DNA of 64,000 nucleotides from Pseudomonas sp. R76 (lineage in GTDB: Bacteria > Pseudomonadota > Gammaproteobacteria > Pseudomonadales > Pseudomonadaceae): positions 2,852,001 to 2,916,000 of the forward strand of contig NZ_CP019428.1 of assembly GCF_009834565.1 (NCBI RefSeq), written 5' to 3'. Position 1 is the stretch's first letter. Every line of letters starts with the position of its first letter. Positions 1 to 7,645 of this stretch are shown one piece after another. The notes beneath the pieces are model-generated. The model was not told the DNA's origin. It made no database searches and saw only the letters and a list, made by a program, of their open reading frames with translations. The translations under genes were made by a program, and so were the position numbers.

Positions 1-173
1 GCGGCGCTGTGGCGGGTATCGTGGGCGGCGTTGTGCACTGCCTCGATGTGCGAGAAACCGGCGAAATACACCAGGCACGCGCCGAGGATCGACGCGCCGA
101 TGGCGGCGGTCAGGCGTTGGCTCAGGGTGGCGGTGCTGCGGGTGGCGTGCGAGGTGCTGCTGATGATCGACAT
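1..173 (-). CDS. cbtB: CbtB-type cobalt transporter subunit, 3' end cut off by the window
   Basis: Reading the minus strand from the ATG at 173 gives an open frame of 57 codons that runs off the window edge. The product starts MSIISSTSHATRSTATL, has one hydrophobic segment (about residues 24-40, ending LVYFAGF) and then a His-rich tail, HNAAHDTRHSAA. CbtB proteins are about 60 residues, with one membrane helix and a conserved C-terminal His motif, and work with the membrane protein CbtA in cobalt uptake for cobalamin synthesis. Only the last few residues should be missing, and cbtA is expected just beyond the left edge. A cobalamin riboswitch on the same strand lies upstream, which supports the assignment. 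The opposite-strand frame over this region is a shadow. Confidence 0.85.
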   Translation of the reverse strand, partial: MSIISSTSHATRSTATLSQRLTAAIGASILGACLVYFAGFSHIEAVHNAAHDTRHSA

Positions 174-280
174 GGCGCGTCCCTTCGGGGTGTCAGGGTG
201 AAACGAGCGCATGAAAACCCCGCGAGCCAGGCACGCAGAGTCTGAACAGCGCCCGCCCACCGCGGGTTTGTTATGTGATT

Positions 281-460
281 TTTCGGGCCGGTCTCCGGGC
301 TTGCGAGGGACGCTGGGTCTTGAAAACATCGCCTTCCCATGCCGTAAAAGGCACAGTGGATCTGACGTTTCACTCGCTTACCGTTGCGGGGGCAGCACCG
401 GACTCGTCATAACGCTATGACTCACCGGTTTCCCGTTTCACCCTGTGAAGGGCACCCGAA
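281..460 (-). promoter_or_regulatory. Cobalamin riboswitch upstream of cbtB
   Basis: On the minus strand the leader of cbtB contains the conserved parts of the AdoCbl riboswitch in the right order. These are a GGGAAACCGGTGAG block (near 421-436), the CTGCCCCCGCAACGG core (near 383-400), an ACTGTGCC-like element (near 350-360) and the B12 box CCGGAGACCGG (near 288-300). About 110 nt separate its 3' end from the cbtB start, room for an expression platform. Known role: cobalamin binding lowers expression of cobalt uptake and B12 synthesis genes. Boundaries are approximate. Confidence 0.9.
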
Positions 461-511
461 ACAAGATGTGTAGGAGAGCATGGGCGGGGGATAGGCGTCA
501 AATAGAGGTTT

Positions 512-536
512 GCGGCTCTCGACATTCGGGAGCCGC
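512..536 (-). terminator. Possible hairpin terminator 3' of the HrpF/NolX-like gene
   Basis: GCGGCTCTC at 512-520 pairs with GGGAGCCGC at 528-536, giving a 9-bp stem with one G-U pair and a 7-nt loop. It lies just after the stop of the minus-strand gene ending at 560 and before the cbtB riboswitch. No T-run follows on the minus strand, so intrinsic termination is uncertain. It could instead be a transcript-end stabilising hairpin. Confidence 0.35.
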
Positions 537-559
537 TGTCGGCCAACGGGGTGAATCGA

Positions 560-1237
560 TCAGTCTGGGTAACGGGATTGGGGAGAGCTGTGCATGCGTG
601 TGTACTCAACGTTGCGCAGATCGAAGCGCTGATCTTGTTTGCCTGCGAACCCCAAAAAGCCTACGCCGATATCCAACCGGTCCAGCAACTCTATGCGCTT
701 GAGCAGTTCCTGAGCGACCCCCCGCGCCTGCGGACTGAATTTTTGGGCGCTTGGCAGTTCACCGGCGGCTTCTCGCAACTCGGTGAAGTTCACATATGTG
801 TCGCCGCCGCCGTACTCATTGAAGTTTTTGCCAACCAGGGTGATCAGTGCTCGATCGCTCAGGTATTGGAAGTCACCTGTTTCAGTTGCGAGATCGTCTC
901 GGCTGACTTTACCGTCCTTGCCGCTGGTGAAGTCCAACTGCTGGAACAGGTCTTTGCGCTTCAATACTTCCTGGGCGATCTCGATCTGCGTTTGTGTGGG
1001 GGGCACCCCGTTCAGCGGTAGTCCATCTGCCACTCGCTGGAGGGACTCTTTGGTAATAGTCTCGCCGAAGCGCGGGTCGATCATGGCATCAAAATAGGTT
1101 TGGAGCGCTTGCGCCAGTTCCCGGGGCTGGAGTTGGCTAATAGGCTCTCTCCAAATTGCAGTCGTTGGCGCTGCTTGTTGGGTGAGGGGAGAGACGGGCA
1201 AGTGTGAATTGACAGAGGGGGAGATCGAGAGCGACAT
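560..1237 (-). CDS. Orphan HrpF/NolX-like (type III secretion-associated) protein with two helix-loop repeats
   Basis: The product is 225 residues from the ATG at 1237, chosen because GGAA lies 6 nt upstream; an in-frame ATG at 1249 has a poorer site. After a Ser/Pro/Gln-rich N-terminus without signal peptide, there are two related blocks. Each has a helix, an acidic loop, an A-x-G turn, an AQE[VL]LKR helix and a [LD]xxLD segment. The first continues into an EF-hand-like loop, LDFTSGKDGKVSRDDL; the second into a degenerate copy. From memory this arrangement resembles the repeats of HrpF/NolX, proteins secreted by Hrp-type III systems. No other type III gene is in the window. Hand counts of two 60-base lines inside the gene gave 50-53% GC, against 67% for a line in neighbouring cobW, suggesting transfer. 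Function is unknown, and the family call is tentative. Confidence 0.6.
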   Translation of the reverse strand: MSLSISPSVNSHLPVSPLTQQAAPTTAIWREPISQLQPRELAQALQTYFDAMIDPRFGETITKESLQRVADGLPLNGVPPTQTQIEIAQEVLKRKDLFQQLDFTSGKDGKVSRDDLATETGDFQYLSDRALITLVGKNFNEYGGGDTYVNFTELREAAGELPSAQKFSPQARGVAQELLKRIELLDRLDIGVGFLGFAGKQDQRFDLRNVEYTRMHSSPQSRYPD

Positions 1238-1412
1238 GATTATTTCCATTTTAGGGTGAGTGTCGCTTCTATGTGCCCATTGCGTTGATTGCGTTCTCGG
1301 CGCATTCCGTTGAAAAGATTTGGAAGTGTTTCAACCCGCCTGGCAGCGAGCGTCCCGGTCCGTGTATCAATCAACATTGACCCGTTTCCCCGCACTGCGT
1401 AGCCTTGCACCT

Positions 1413-1585
1413 TCGAGGTTCTTCGGCCCACGCCGAAGCTAAGAAGGGAACGCGGTCCAAGCCGCGGCTGCCCCCGCAACTGTGAAGGGTTCAACTGACT
1501 GCCACGCCACTGCCATTAAGGCGGGAAGGCGCAGCCAGCGCCGGTCGCAAGACCCGCAAGCCCCAAGCCAGGAGACCTGCCTCGC
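1413..1585 (+). promoter_or_regulatory. Cobalamin riboswitch upstream of cobW
   Basis: A second AdoCbl riboswitch, on the plus strand. AGGTTCTTCGG opens it near 1416, AAGGGAACGCGGT lies at 1443-1456, the core GGCTGCCCCCGCAACTGTGA at 1466-1485, GCCACTGCC near 1506, and the B12 box AGCCAGGAGACCTGCC at 1566-1581. About 105 nt follow before the cobW ATG. In that stretch GGGCGGG (1607-1613) can pair with CCCGCCC (1672-1678), and TGCCC (1670-1674) with GGGCA (1684-1688), which holds the likely ribosome binding site. Translational control is therefore plausible, but this folding is inference. Confidence 0.93.
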
Positions 1586-1691
1586 AACCGATTTTCCAAT
1601 TCAACCGGGCGGGGTGATCCGGTGACGAAATCCGCTTCTGCGCGCCGCCGCAGGGCCCCTCGTCCCGTATGCCCGCCCCAAAGGGCATCCG

Positions 1692-2756
1692 ATGAAAACA
1701 CTGGCCAAACTCCCCGTCACCATCGTTACCGGCTTTCTCGGCTCGGGTAAAACCACCTTGCTGCGCCATATGCTCGACAACGCCCAGGGCCGTCGCATCG
1801 CCGTGATCGTCAACGAATTCGGCGAGCTGGGCATCGACGGTGAAATCCTCAAGCAGTGCTCCATCGGTTGCACCGAAGAAGAAGCCAACGGCCGCGTCTA
1901 CGAACTGGCCAACGGCTGCCTGTGCTGCACCGTGCAGGAAGAGTTCTTCCCGGTAATGCGCGAACTGGTTGCCCGTCGCGGTGACCTCGACCATATCCTC
2001 ATCGAAACCTCCGGCCTGGCCCTGCCTAAACCGCTGGTTCAAGCCTTCCAGTGGCCGGAAATCCGCAGCGCCTGCACCGTGGACGCGGTCATCACCGTGG
2101 TCGACAGCCCGGCTGTGGCCGCCGGCACCTTCGCCGCCTTCCCGGACCAGGTCGACGCCCAGCGCAAACTCGACCCGAACCTGGACCACGAGTCGCCGCT
2201 GCACGAGCTGTTCGCCGACCAACTGGCCAGCGCCGACCTGGTGATCCTCAACAAATCCGACCTGATCAGCCCTGAAGACCTGGCCCGTGTGCGCCTGGAA
2301 GTCGCCGAAGAGCTGCCGCCGGCGGTGAAGATCATCGAAGCCAGCAGCGGTCGCCTGCCACTGGAGGTGCTGATCGGCCTGGGCGCTGGCTCCGAAGAGC
2401 ACATCGACGGCCGCCACAGCCATCACGATCATCACCATGACGGTGACGCTGATGACCACGATCACGACGCCTTCGACTCCATCTCCATCGACCTGCCTCA
2501 AGCTGACGAAGCGCTGCTGCTCGACGCCCTGACTCAACTGGTGGTGCAGCACGGCATCCTGCGCGTCAAAGGTTTCGCCGCGATCCCGAACAAGCCGATG
2601 CGTCTGTTGATCCAGGGCGTGGGCACGCGGTTCGACAAGCACTTCGACCGTGCCTGGGGCGCCGACGAAGCGCGCATCACGCGCCTGGTGCTGATCGGCC
2701 AGGAGCTGGATGCGGCGGGCCTCGAAGCGCAACTGCGCGCTGCCCTCAGCGTTTAA
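1692..2756 (+). CDS. cobW: CobW-type zinc/cobalt GTPase of the cobalamin pathway
   Basis: The 354-residue product belongs to the G3E P-loop GTPases (COG0523). It has Walker A GFLGSGKTT at 14-22, the family metal-binding CLCC at 76-79, and a guanine-recognition NKSD at 187-190. A His/Asp-rich linker at about 237-259 precedes the C-terminal CobW domain. In aerobic cobalamin producers CobW sits beside cobN and is thought to deliver or handle metal for the cobaltochelatase step. Here it is the first gene after the riboswitch and is followed 3 nt later by cobN, consistent with one operon. AAAGGG about 8 nt upstream supports the ATG at 1692. The length is normal for the family. Confidence 0.93.
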   Translation: MKTLAKLPVTIVTGFLGSGKTTLLRHMLDNAQGRRIAVIVNEFGELGIDGEILKQCSIGCTEEEANGRVYELANGCLCCTVQEEFFPVMRELVARRGDLDHILIETSGLALPKPLVQAFQWPEIRSACTVDAVITVVDSPAVAAGTFAAFPDQVDAQRKLDPNLDHESPLHELFADQLASADLVILNKSDLISPEDLARVRLEVAEELPPAVKIIEASSGRLPLEVLIGLGAGSEEHIDGRHSHHDHHHDGDADDHDHDAFDSISIDLPQADEALLLDALTQLVVQHGILRVKGFAAIPNKPMRLLIQGVGTRFDKHFDRAWGADEARITRLVLIGQELDAAGLEAQLRAALSV

Positions 2757-2759
2757 CCC

Positions 2760-5700
2760 ATGCACCTGCTCAGGACCCAGCCCGGTGGTTTTGTCTCCGA
2801 CGACAATATTGCCGACTTAGGCCAAACCCCCGCTGAACTGGTGATCCTGTGCAGCGGCGACTCCAGCCTGGCGCTGCTCGCCGAGGCGGCCCAACAGCTG
2901 CCCGACGATTACCCAAGTTTTCGCCTGGCCAACCCGATGCAGGTGCAAAACCATGCCTCGGTCGACCTGTACGTCGATGAGGTATTGCGCCACGCCAAGG
3001 TCATCCTGATTTCGCTGCACGGCGGCATCGGTTATTGGCGCTACGGCATCGAGCGCCTGGTGGAGTTGGCCGAGCGCGGCGTGCAACTGATCCTGGTGCC
3101 CGGCGATGACCGCCCGGACCCGGAACTCAGCCGTCTGAGTACCGTGGGCGAGGACGCGCGCGACCGCCTCTGGCACTTCCTGCGCCAGGGCGGCCTGGGC
3201 AACGCACTGGATTTTTATCGCTGCCTGGCCAGCACCTGCCTGGGCCGCGATTACGCCTGGGCCGAGCCGCAAACCCTGCCGCGCACCGCGATTTACCACC
3301 CGCACAACGCCAACGCTCGACTGAACGATTGGCAGGCGGACTGGAATGCCGACTGGCCCGTGGCAGCGGTGCTGTTCTACCGCTCGCACTTGCAGGCGGC
3401 CAATACCGGTTTTATCGACGTGTTCTGCCAGCGCTTGCAGGCGGCGGGCCTTAACCCGTTGCCGATGGCGGTGGCCAGTTTGAAAGAGCCCGGCTGCCTC
3501 GCGGTGGTCGAGGACCTGTTGGATGATGTGCAGGCGGCGGTGATTCTGAACACCACCGGCTTTGCCCAATCCAGCCCTGAAGCGCCGCATTTGCGCCCGT
3601 TTCGCCGCAATATCCCGGTGATCCAGGCGATTTGCGCCCAGGACAACCAGCCCGGCTGGGAAGCCAGCGAACAAGGCCTCGGCCCGCGCGACTTGGCGAT
3701 GCACATTGCCTTGCCGGAGTTGGATGGGCGCATTATCAGCCGCCCGATCAGCTTCAAGGACCTGGCCTGGCGCAGTGAACGCAGCCAATCCGACGTGGTG
3801 TGCTACCGCGCCGCGCCCGAGCGCATGGATTTCGTTGCCGAGCTGGCGCGGCGCTGGGTCGAACTGGCGCGGGTGCCGAATGCGCAAAAACGCATCGCAC
3901 TGATCCTCGCCAACTACCCGACCCGCGACGGCCGTATCGGCAACGGCGTGGGCCTGGACACGCCGGCCGCAGCGCTGAATATCCTGCGCGCGCTGCACGC
4001 TGAAGGTTACCCGGTGCCCACGGAGTTGCCCGACAGCGGCACCGCCTTGATCCATGAGCTACTCGGCGGCGTGACCAACGACCTCGACAGCCTTGACCTG
4101 CGCCCCTGCCATCAAAGCCTCGGCCTGGACGACTACGAGGCGATGTTCCAGCGCCTGCCCGAAGCCAATCGCCAAGCCGTGTTGGCGCGCTGGGGCCGCC
4201 CGCACAACGACCCGATGTGTCGCGACGGGCGCATGATGATTGCCGGCCTGCGCCTGGGCCTGACCTTCGTCGGCATCCAGCCTGCACGCGGTTATCAGGT
4301 CGACCACAGTGCGGTGTACCACGACCCGGACCTGGTGCCGCCCCACGGCTACCTGGCGTTTTACTTCTGGCTGCGCCACACCTATGGCGCCCATGGTGTG
4401 ATCCACGTGGGCAAACACGGCAACCTTGAATGGCTGCCGGGCAAAGGCGTGGGCCTGTCGGAAAACTGCTGGCCCGATGCACTGCTGGGGCCGCTGCCGA
4501 ATATCTACCCGTTTATCGTCAACGACCCGGGCGAGGGCGCCCAGGCCAAACGCCGCACCCAGGCGGTGATCATCGATCACTTGATGCCGCCGCTGACCCG
4601 CGCCGAAACCTACGGCCCGCTGCGTAACCTGGAGCTGTTGGCGGACGAGTATTACGAGGCGCAACTGCTCGACCCGCGCCGCGCCCTTGAACTGCAAAAA
4701 GACATTCTCAAGCTGGTGCGCGAAACCCGTATCGACCAGGAGCTTGAGCTGGACAACGACGCCGACGCCGCCGTGTGGTTGCCGCGCCTGGACACTTACC
4801 TGTGCGATTTGAAGGAGTCGCAGATCCGCGACGGCCTGCATATCTTTGGCGAGTCGCCCGAAGGCCGCTTGCGCATCGACACCTTGCTGGCCTTGCTGCG
4901 CATCCCGCGCGGCGATGGCCGTGGCCCGCAATCGAGCTTGCTGCGGGTGTTGGCCAAGGCCTTCGAGCTGGGCTTCGACCCACTCGATTGCGCCCTGGCC
5001 GAACCCTGGACCGGGCGCCGCCCGCAGGTGTTGCAGAACATCGATGCGCAGCTCTGGCGCACGGCCGGCGATACCCGCGAGCGCCTGGAGTTGTATGCCG
5101 CGCGCTTGATCGAGCAGGCGCTGGAAGGGCCGGTTGAACAGCTGGAAGAGCCGGGCTGGCACGACGTGAAGTCGGTGATCGAGAGCCTGCGCATTGTCGT
5201 CGCGCCGCGTCTGGACGCCTGTGGGCCGGCGGAAATGCGCGGGTTGCTGGATGCCTTGAGCGGTCGCTTCGTACCGGCTGGCCCCAGCGGTGCGCCGAGC
5301 CGTGGTCGTCTGGATGTGCTGCCCACCGGGCGCAATTTCTTCAGCGTGGATGTGCGCAATTTACCCACCACCACGGCCTGGCGCATCGGCTTTCAATCCG
5401 CCAGCCTGATTCTTGAGCGGCACTTGCAGGACCATGGCGATCACCTGCGCCAACTCGGCCTGTCGGTGTGGGGCACCGCGACCATGCGCACCGGCGGTGA
5501 CGATATCGCCCAGGCTATGGCGCTGATGGGCGTGCGCCCGGTGTGGGCCACGGGCAGCCAGCGGGTGGATGACTTCGAGATCCTGCCGATCAGCTTGCTG
5601 GACCGGCCGCGTGTGGATGTGACGCTGCGGGTGTCCGGGTTCTTCCGTGATGCCTTCGCCAACCTGATCCGCCTGTTCGACGCGGCGGTGCAGGCGGTGG

Positions 5701-6521
5701 CGGCCCTGGATGAGCCGGATGACATGAACCCGCTGGCCGCCAAGGTGCGCAGCGAGCGCGAAGCCCTGCGCCTGTCGGGCCTGGACGAAGACGCCGCCGC
5801 CAAACAGGCCGGCTGGCGTATTTTCGGCGCCAAACCGGGGGCGTATGGCGCGGGCGTGCAGGGCGCAATCGACGGGCGCCTGTGGCAGAGTCGCGAGGAT
5901 TTGGCCGAGGTCTATCTGAACTGGGGCGGCTACGCCTATGGCGGCTCGGATGAAGGCACTGCCGCCCGTGACCAGTTTGCCCAACGCTTGAGCCAGGTGC
6001 AGGCCGTGTTGCAGAACCAGGACAATCGCGAGCACGACTTGCTCGACTCCAACGACTACTATCAATTCCAGGGCGGCATGCTCGCCGCCGTGGAAACCCT
6101 GAGTGGCGACAAGGCCGCCAGCTACCATGGCGACCATAGCCAGCCGGACCTGCCGAAGATCCGCACCTTGAAGGAAGAGCTGAACCGGGTGATCCGTTCC
6201 CGCGCCGCCAACCCCAAGTGGATCGACGGCGTGAAGCGTCACGGCTATAAAGGCGCGTTCGAGATGGCGGCGACCGTGGACAACCTGTTCGCCTTCGACG
6301 CCACCACCGCGCTGATCGACGATCACCAATATGCCTTGCTCGCCGACGCTTACCTGCTCGACCCCGACACCCGCGCCTTTGTGCAGCAGCACAACCCCGC
6401 GGCGCTGCGCGACATGACCGAGCGCATGCTCGAAGCCCAGCAACGCGGCCTGTGGCAGGAACCGGGTGCGTACCGCGAGGCATTGGAAAACCTGTTAATG
6501 GACATAGAAGAAGACAGCTGA
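2760..6521 (+). CDS. cobN: Cobaltochelatase large subunit CobN
   Basis: The 1253-residue protein has the length and sequence character of CobN, the large porphyrin-binding subunit that inserts Co(II) into hydrogenobyrinic acid a,c-diamide in the aerobic B12 pathway. The YGAHGVIHVGKHGNLEWLPG region (about 545-564), rich in His and Gly, is characteristic of CobN/ChlH. The C-terminal part carries the conserved YAYGGSDEGTAARDQF stretch. It starts 3 nt after cobW, so translation is probably coupled, and lies upstream of the AAA+/VWA subunit gene. CobN needs two further subunits for ATP hydrolysis. Here these appear to come from the ChlI/ChlD-like gene that follows rather than from cobS and cobT, neither of which is in the window. 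Confidence 0.93.
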   Translation: MHLLRTQPGGFVSDDNIADLGQTPAELVILCSGDSSLALLAEAAQQLPDDYPSFRLANPMQVQNHASVDLYVDEVLRHAKVILISLHGGIGYWRYGIERLVELAERGVQLILVPGDDRPDPELSRLSTVGEDARDRLWHFLRQGGLGNALDFYRCLASTCLGRDYAWAEPQTLPRTAIYHPHNANARLNDWQADWNADWPVAAVLFYRSHLQAANTGFIDVFCQRLQAAGLNPLPMAVASLKEPGCLAVVEDLLDDVQAAVILNTTGFAQSSPEAPHLRPFRRNIPVIQAICAQDNQPGWEASEQGLGPRDLAMHIALPELDGRIISRPISFKDLAWRSERSQSDVVCYRAAPERMDFVAELARRWVELARVPNAQKRIALILANYPTRDGRIGNGVGLDTPAAALNILRALHAEGYPVPTELPDSGTALIHELLGGVTNDLDSLDLRPCHQSLGLDDYEAMFQRLPEANRQAVLARWGRPHNDPMCRDGRMMIAGLRLGLTFVGIQPARGYQVDHSAVYHDPDLVPPHGYLAFYFWLRHTYGAHGVIHVGKHGNLEWLPGKGVGLSENCWPDALLGPLPNIYPFIVNDPGEGAQAKRRTQAVIIDHLMPPLTRAETYGPLRNLELLADEYYEAQLLDPRRALELQKDILKLVRETRIDQELELDNDADAAVWLPRLDTYLCDLKESQIRDGLHIFGESPEGRLRIDTLLALLRIPRGDGRGPQSSLLRVLAKAFELGFDPLDCALAEPWTGRRPQVLQNIDAQLWRTAGDTRERLELYAARLIEQALEGPVEQLEEPGWHDVKSVIESLRIVVAPRLDACGPAEMRGLLDALSGRFVPAGPSGAPSRGRLDVLPTGRNFFSVDVRNLPTTTAWRIGFQSASLILERHLQDHGDHLRQLGLSVWGTATMRTGGDDIAQAMALMGVRPVWATGSQRVDDFEILPISLLDRPRVDVTLRVSGFFRDAFANLIRLFDAAVQAVAALDEPDDMNPLAAKVRSEREALRLSGLDEDAAAKQAGWRIFGAKPGAYGAGVQGAIDGRLWQSREDLAEVYLNWGGYAYGGSDEGTAARDQFAQRLSQVQAVLQNQDNREHDLLDSNDYYQFQGGMLAAVETLSGDKAASYHGDHSQPDLPKIRTLKEELNRVIRSRAANPKWIDGVKRHGYKGAFEMAATVDNLFAFDATTALIDDHQYALLADAYLLDPDTRAFVQQHNPAALRDMTERMLEAQQRGLWQEPGAYREALENLLMDIEEDS

Positions 6522-6528
6522 CCGATCG

Positions 6529-6628
6529 TTCCCACGCTCTGCGTGGGAATGCAGCCCGTGACGCTCTGCGTCACAAGAGTGGACGCAGAGCGTCCAGTAA
6601 GGCGTTCCCACGCGGGAGCGTGGGAACG
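6529..6628 (+). repeat. Four-hairpin intergenic repeat element between cobN and the chelatase AAA+ gene
   Basis: Four perfect stem-loops follow each other. TTCCCACGC/GCGTGGGAA is at 6529-6549, GTGACGC/GCGTCAC at 6558-6574, GGACGC/GCGTCC at 6581-6595, and an 11-bp CGTTCCCACGC stem at 6603-6628. The first three have loops TCT, TCT and AGA. The outer two also match each other in inverted orientation. Elements of this look are dispersed in Pseudomonas intergenic regions. It lies inside a probable operon, so it would be transcribed. Confidence 0.75.
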
Positions 6629-6646
6629 CTCCATTTAGAGTTGAAT

Positions 6647-7645
6647 ATGACCGACATTCCACATTTCCCGCTGTCCGCCGTGGTCGGCGCCGACGAGTTG
6701 AAACTCGCGCTATGCCTGACCGCCATCGACCCGAAAATCGGCGGCGTGTTGATCGAAGGCCCGCGCGGCATGGCCAAATCCACCCTGGCGCGAGGCCTGG
6801 CGGATCTGCTCGCCAGCGGTCAGTTCGTCACCCTGCCGCTGGGCGCCACCGAAGAACGCCTGGTCGGCACGCTGGACCTGGACGCCGCTCTGGGCGAAGG
6901 CCGTGCGCAATTCTCCCCCGGCGTATTGGCCAAGGCCGATGGCGGCGTGCTGTACGTCGATGAAGTCAACCTGCTGCCCGATCACCTGGTGGACCTGCTG
7001 CTGGACGTGGCCGCCAGCGGCACCAACCTGATCGAGCGCGATGGCATTTCCCATCGTCACTCCGCGCGCTTCGTGTTGATCGGCACCATGAACCCGGAAG
7101 AGGGCGAGCTGCGCCCGCAACTGCTCGACCGCTTCGGTTTTAACGTGGCGTTGAGTGGGCACACCCTGCCTGCCGAGCGTGGGCAAATCATCCGTCGGCG
7201 CCTGGATTTCGACACTGACCCGGGCGCGTTTTGCAGCCAATGGGCCGAGCAACAAGCCGCCTTGCGCGAGCGCTGCACCCAGGCGCGGGCGCGGCTTGAG
7301 AGCATTGAGCTGGATGACCAGGCCTTGGCGCAGATCACCGAGCGCTGTTTCGCCGCTGGCGTCGACGGCCTGCGCGCCGACCTCGTGTGGTTGCGCGGCG
7401 CACGCGCCCATGCGGCCTGGCGCGGTGCTGCCGCCATCGCCGAAGAAGACATCGAAGCGGTGGCCGAATTTGCCTTGCGCCATCGCCGCCAAGCGCAAAC
7501 CCCGCCGGCGAGCCCGCCCAATCAGGGCCAGGCGCCCCAGCCTTCAGACACGTCACCCGGCCAGGGCCAATGGGGCGACATGCCCGCGCCGGCCTTGCCC
7601 ACGGGCGCACGCCGCGAAGTACCCACCTGGCCAAAAAAGCCTTAG
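6647..7645 (+). CDS. ChlI/BchI-like AAA+ subunit of the cobaltochelatase (unshifted product)
   Basis: From the ATG at 6647 the product is 332 residues. It has an AAA+ domain typical of Mg-chelatase subunit I: Walker A GPRGMAKST at 38-46, Walker B VLYVDEVN near 101-108 and a sensor GTMNPEEGELRPQLLDRF. A proline/glutamine-rich tail follows (about 281-332). The open frame extends further upstream through the repeat element, but ATG 6647 lies just after that element and starts with a normal family N-terminus. The gene supplies the ATPase for CobN. Its last codons, CCA AAA AAG CCT TAG, contain a -1 slippery heptamer in the correct phase, so this protein is probably both the small subunit and the N-terminal half of a longer frameshift product reading into the VWA frame. 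Confidence 0.88.
   Translation: MTDIPHFPLSAVVGADELKLALCLTAIDPKIGGVLIEGPRGMAKSTLARGLADLLASGQFVTLPLGATEERLVGTLDLDAALGEGRAQFSPGVLAKADGGVLYVDEVNLLPDHLVDLLLDVAASGTNLIERDGISHRHSARFVLIGTMNPEEGELRPQLLDRFGFNVALSGHTLPAERGQIIRRRLDFDTDPGAFCSQWAEQQAALRERCTQARARLESIELDDQALAQITERCFAAGVDGLRADLVWLRGARAHAAWRGAAAIAEEDIEAVAEFALRHRRQAQTPPASPPNQGQAPQPSDTSPGQGQWGDMPAPALPTGARREVPTWPKKP

Noticed and set aside
1309..1335. Inverted repeat GTTGAAA...TTTCAAC before the cobW riboswitch
   Set aside because: The 7-bp arms in a non-coding stretch could be an operator, but nothing else supports it and such repeats arise by chance in 64 kb.
1240..1494. Minus-strand ORF of 84 codons upstream of cobW
   Set aside because: It overlaps the first part of the cobW riboswitch on the opposite strand and looks like no known protein.
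7387..7569. Upstream extension of the VWA frame
   Set aside because: This part lies inside the AAA+ gene and translates to Arg/Pro-rich, non-family sequence. The frameshift model or the ATG at 7570 is preferred.
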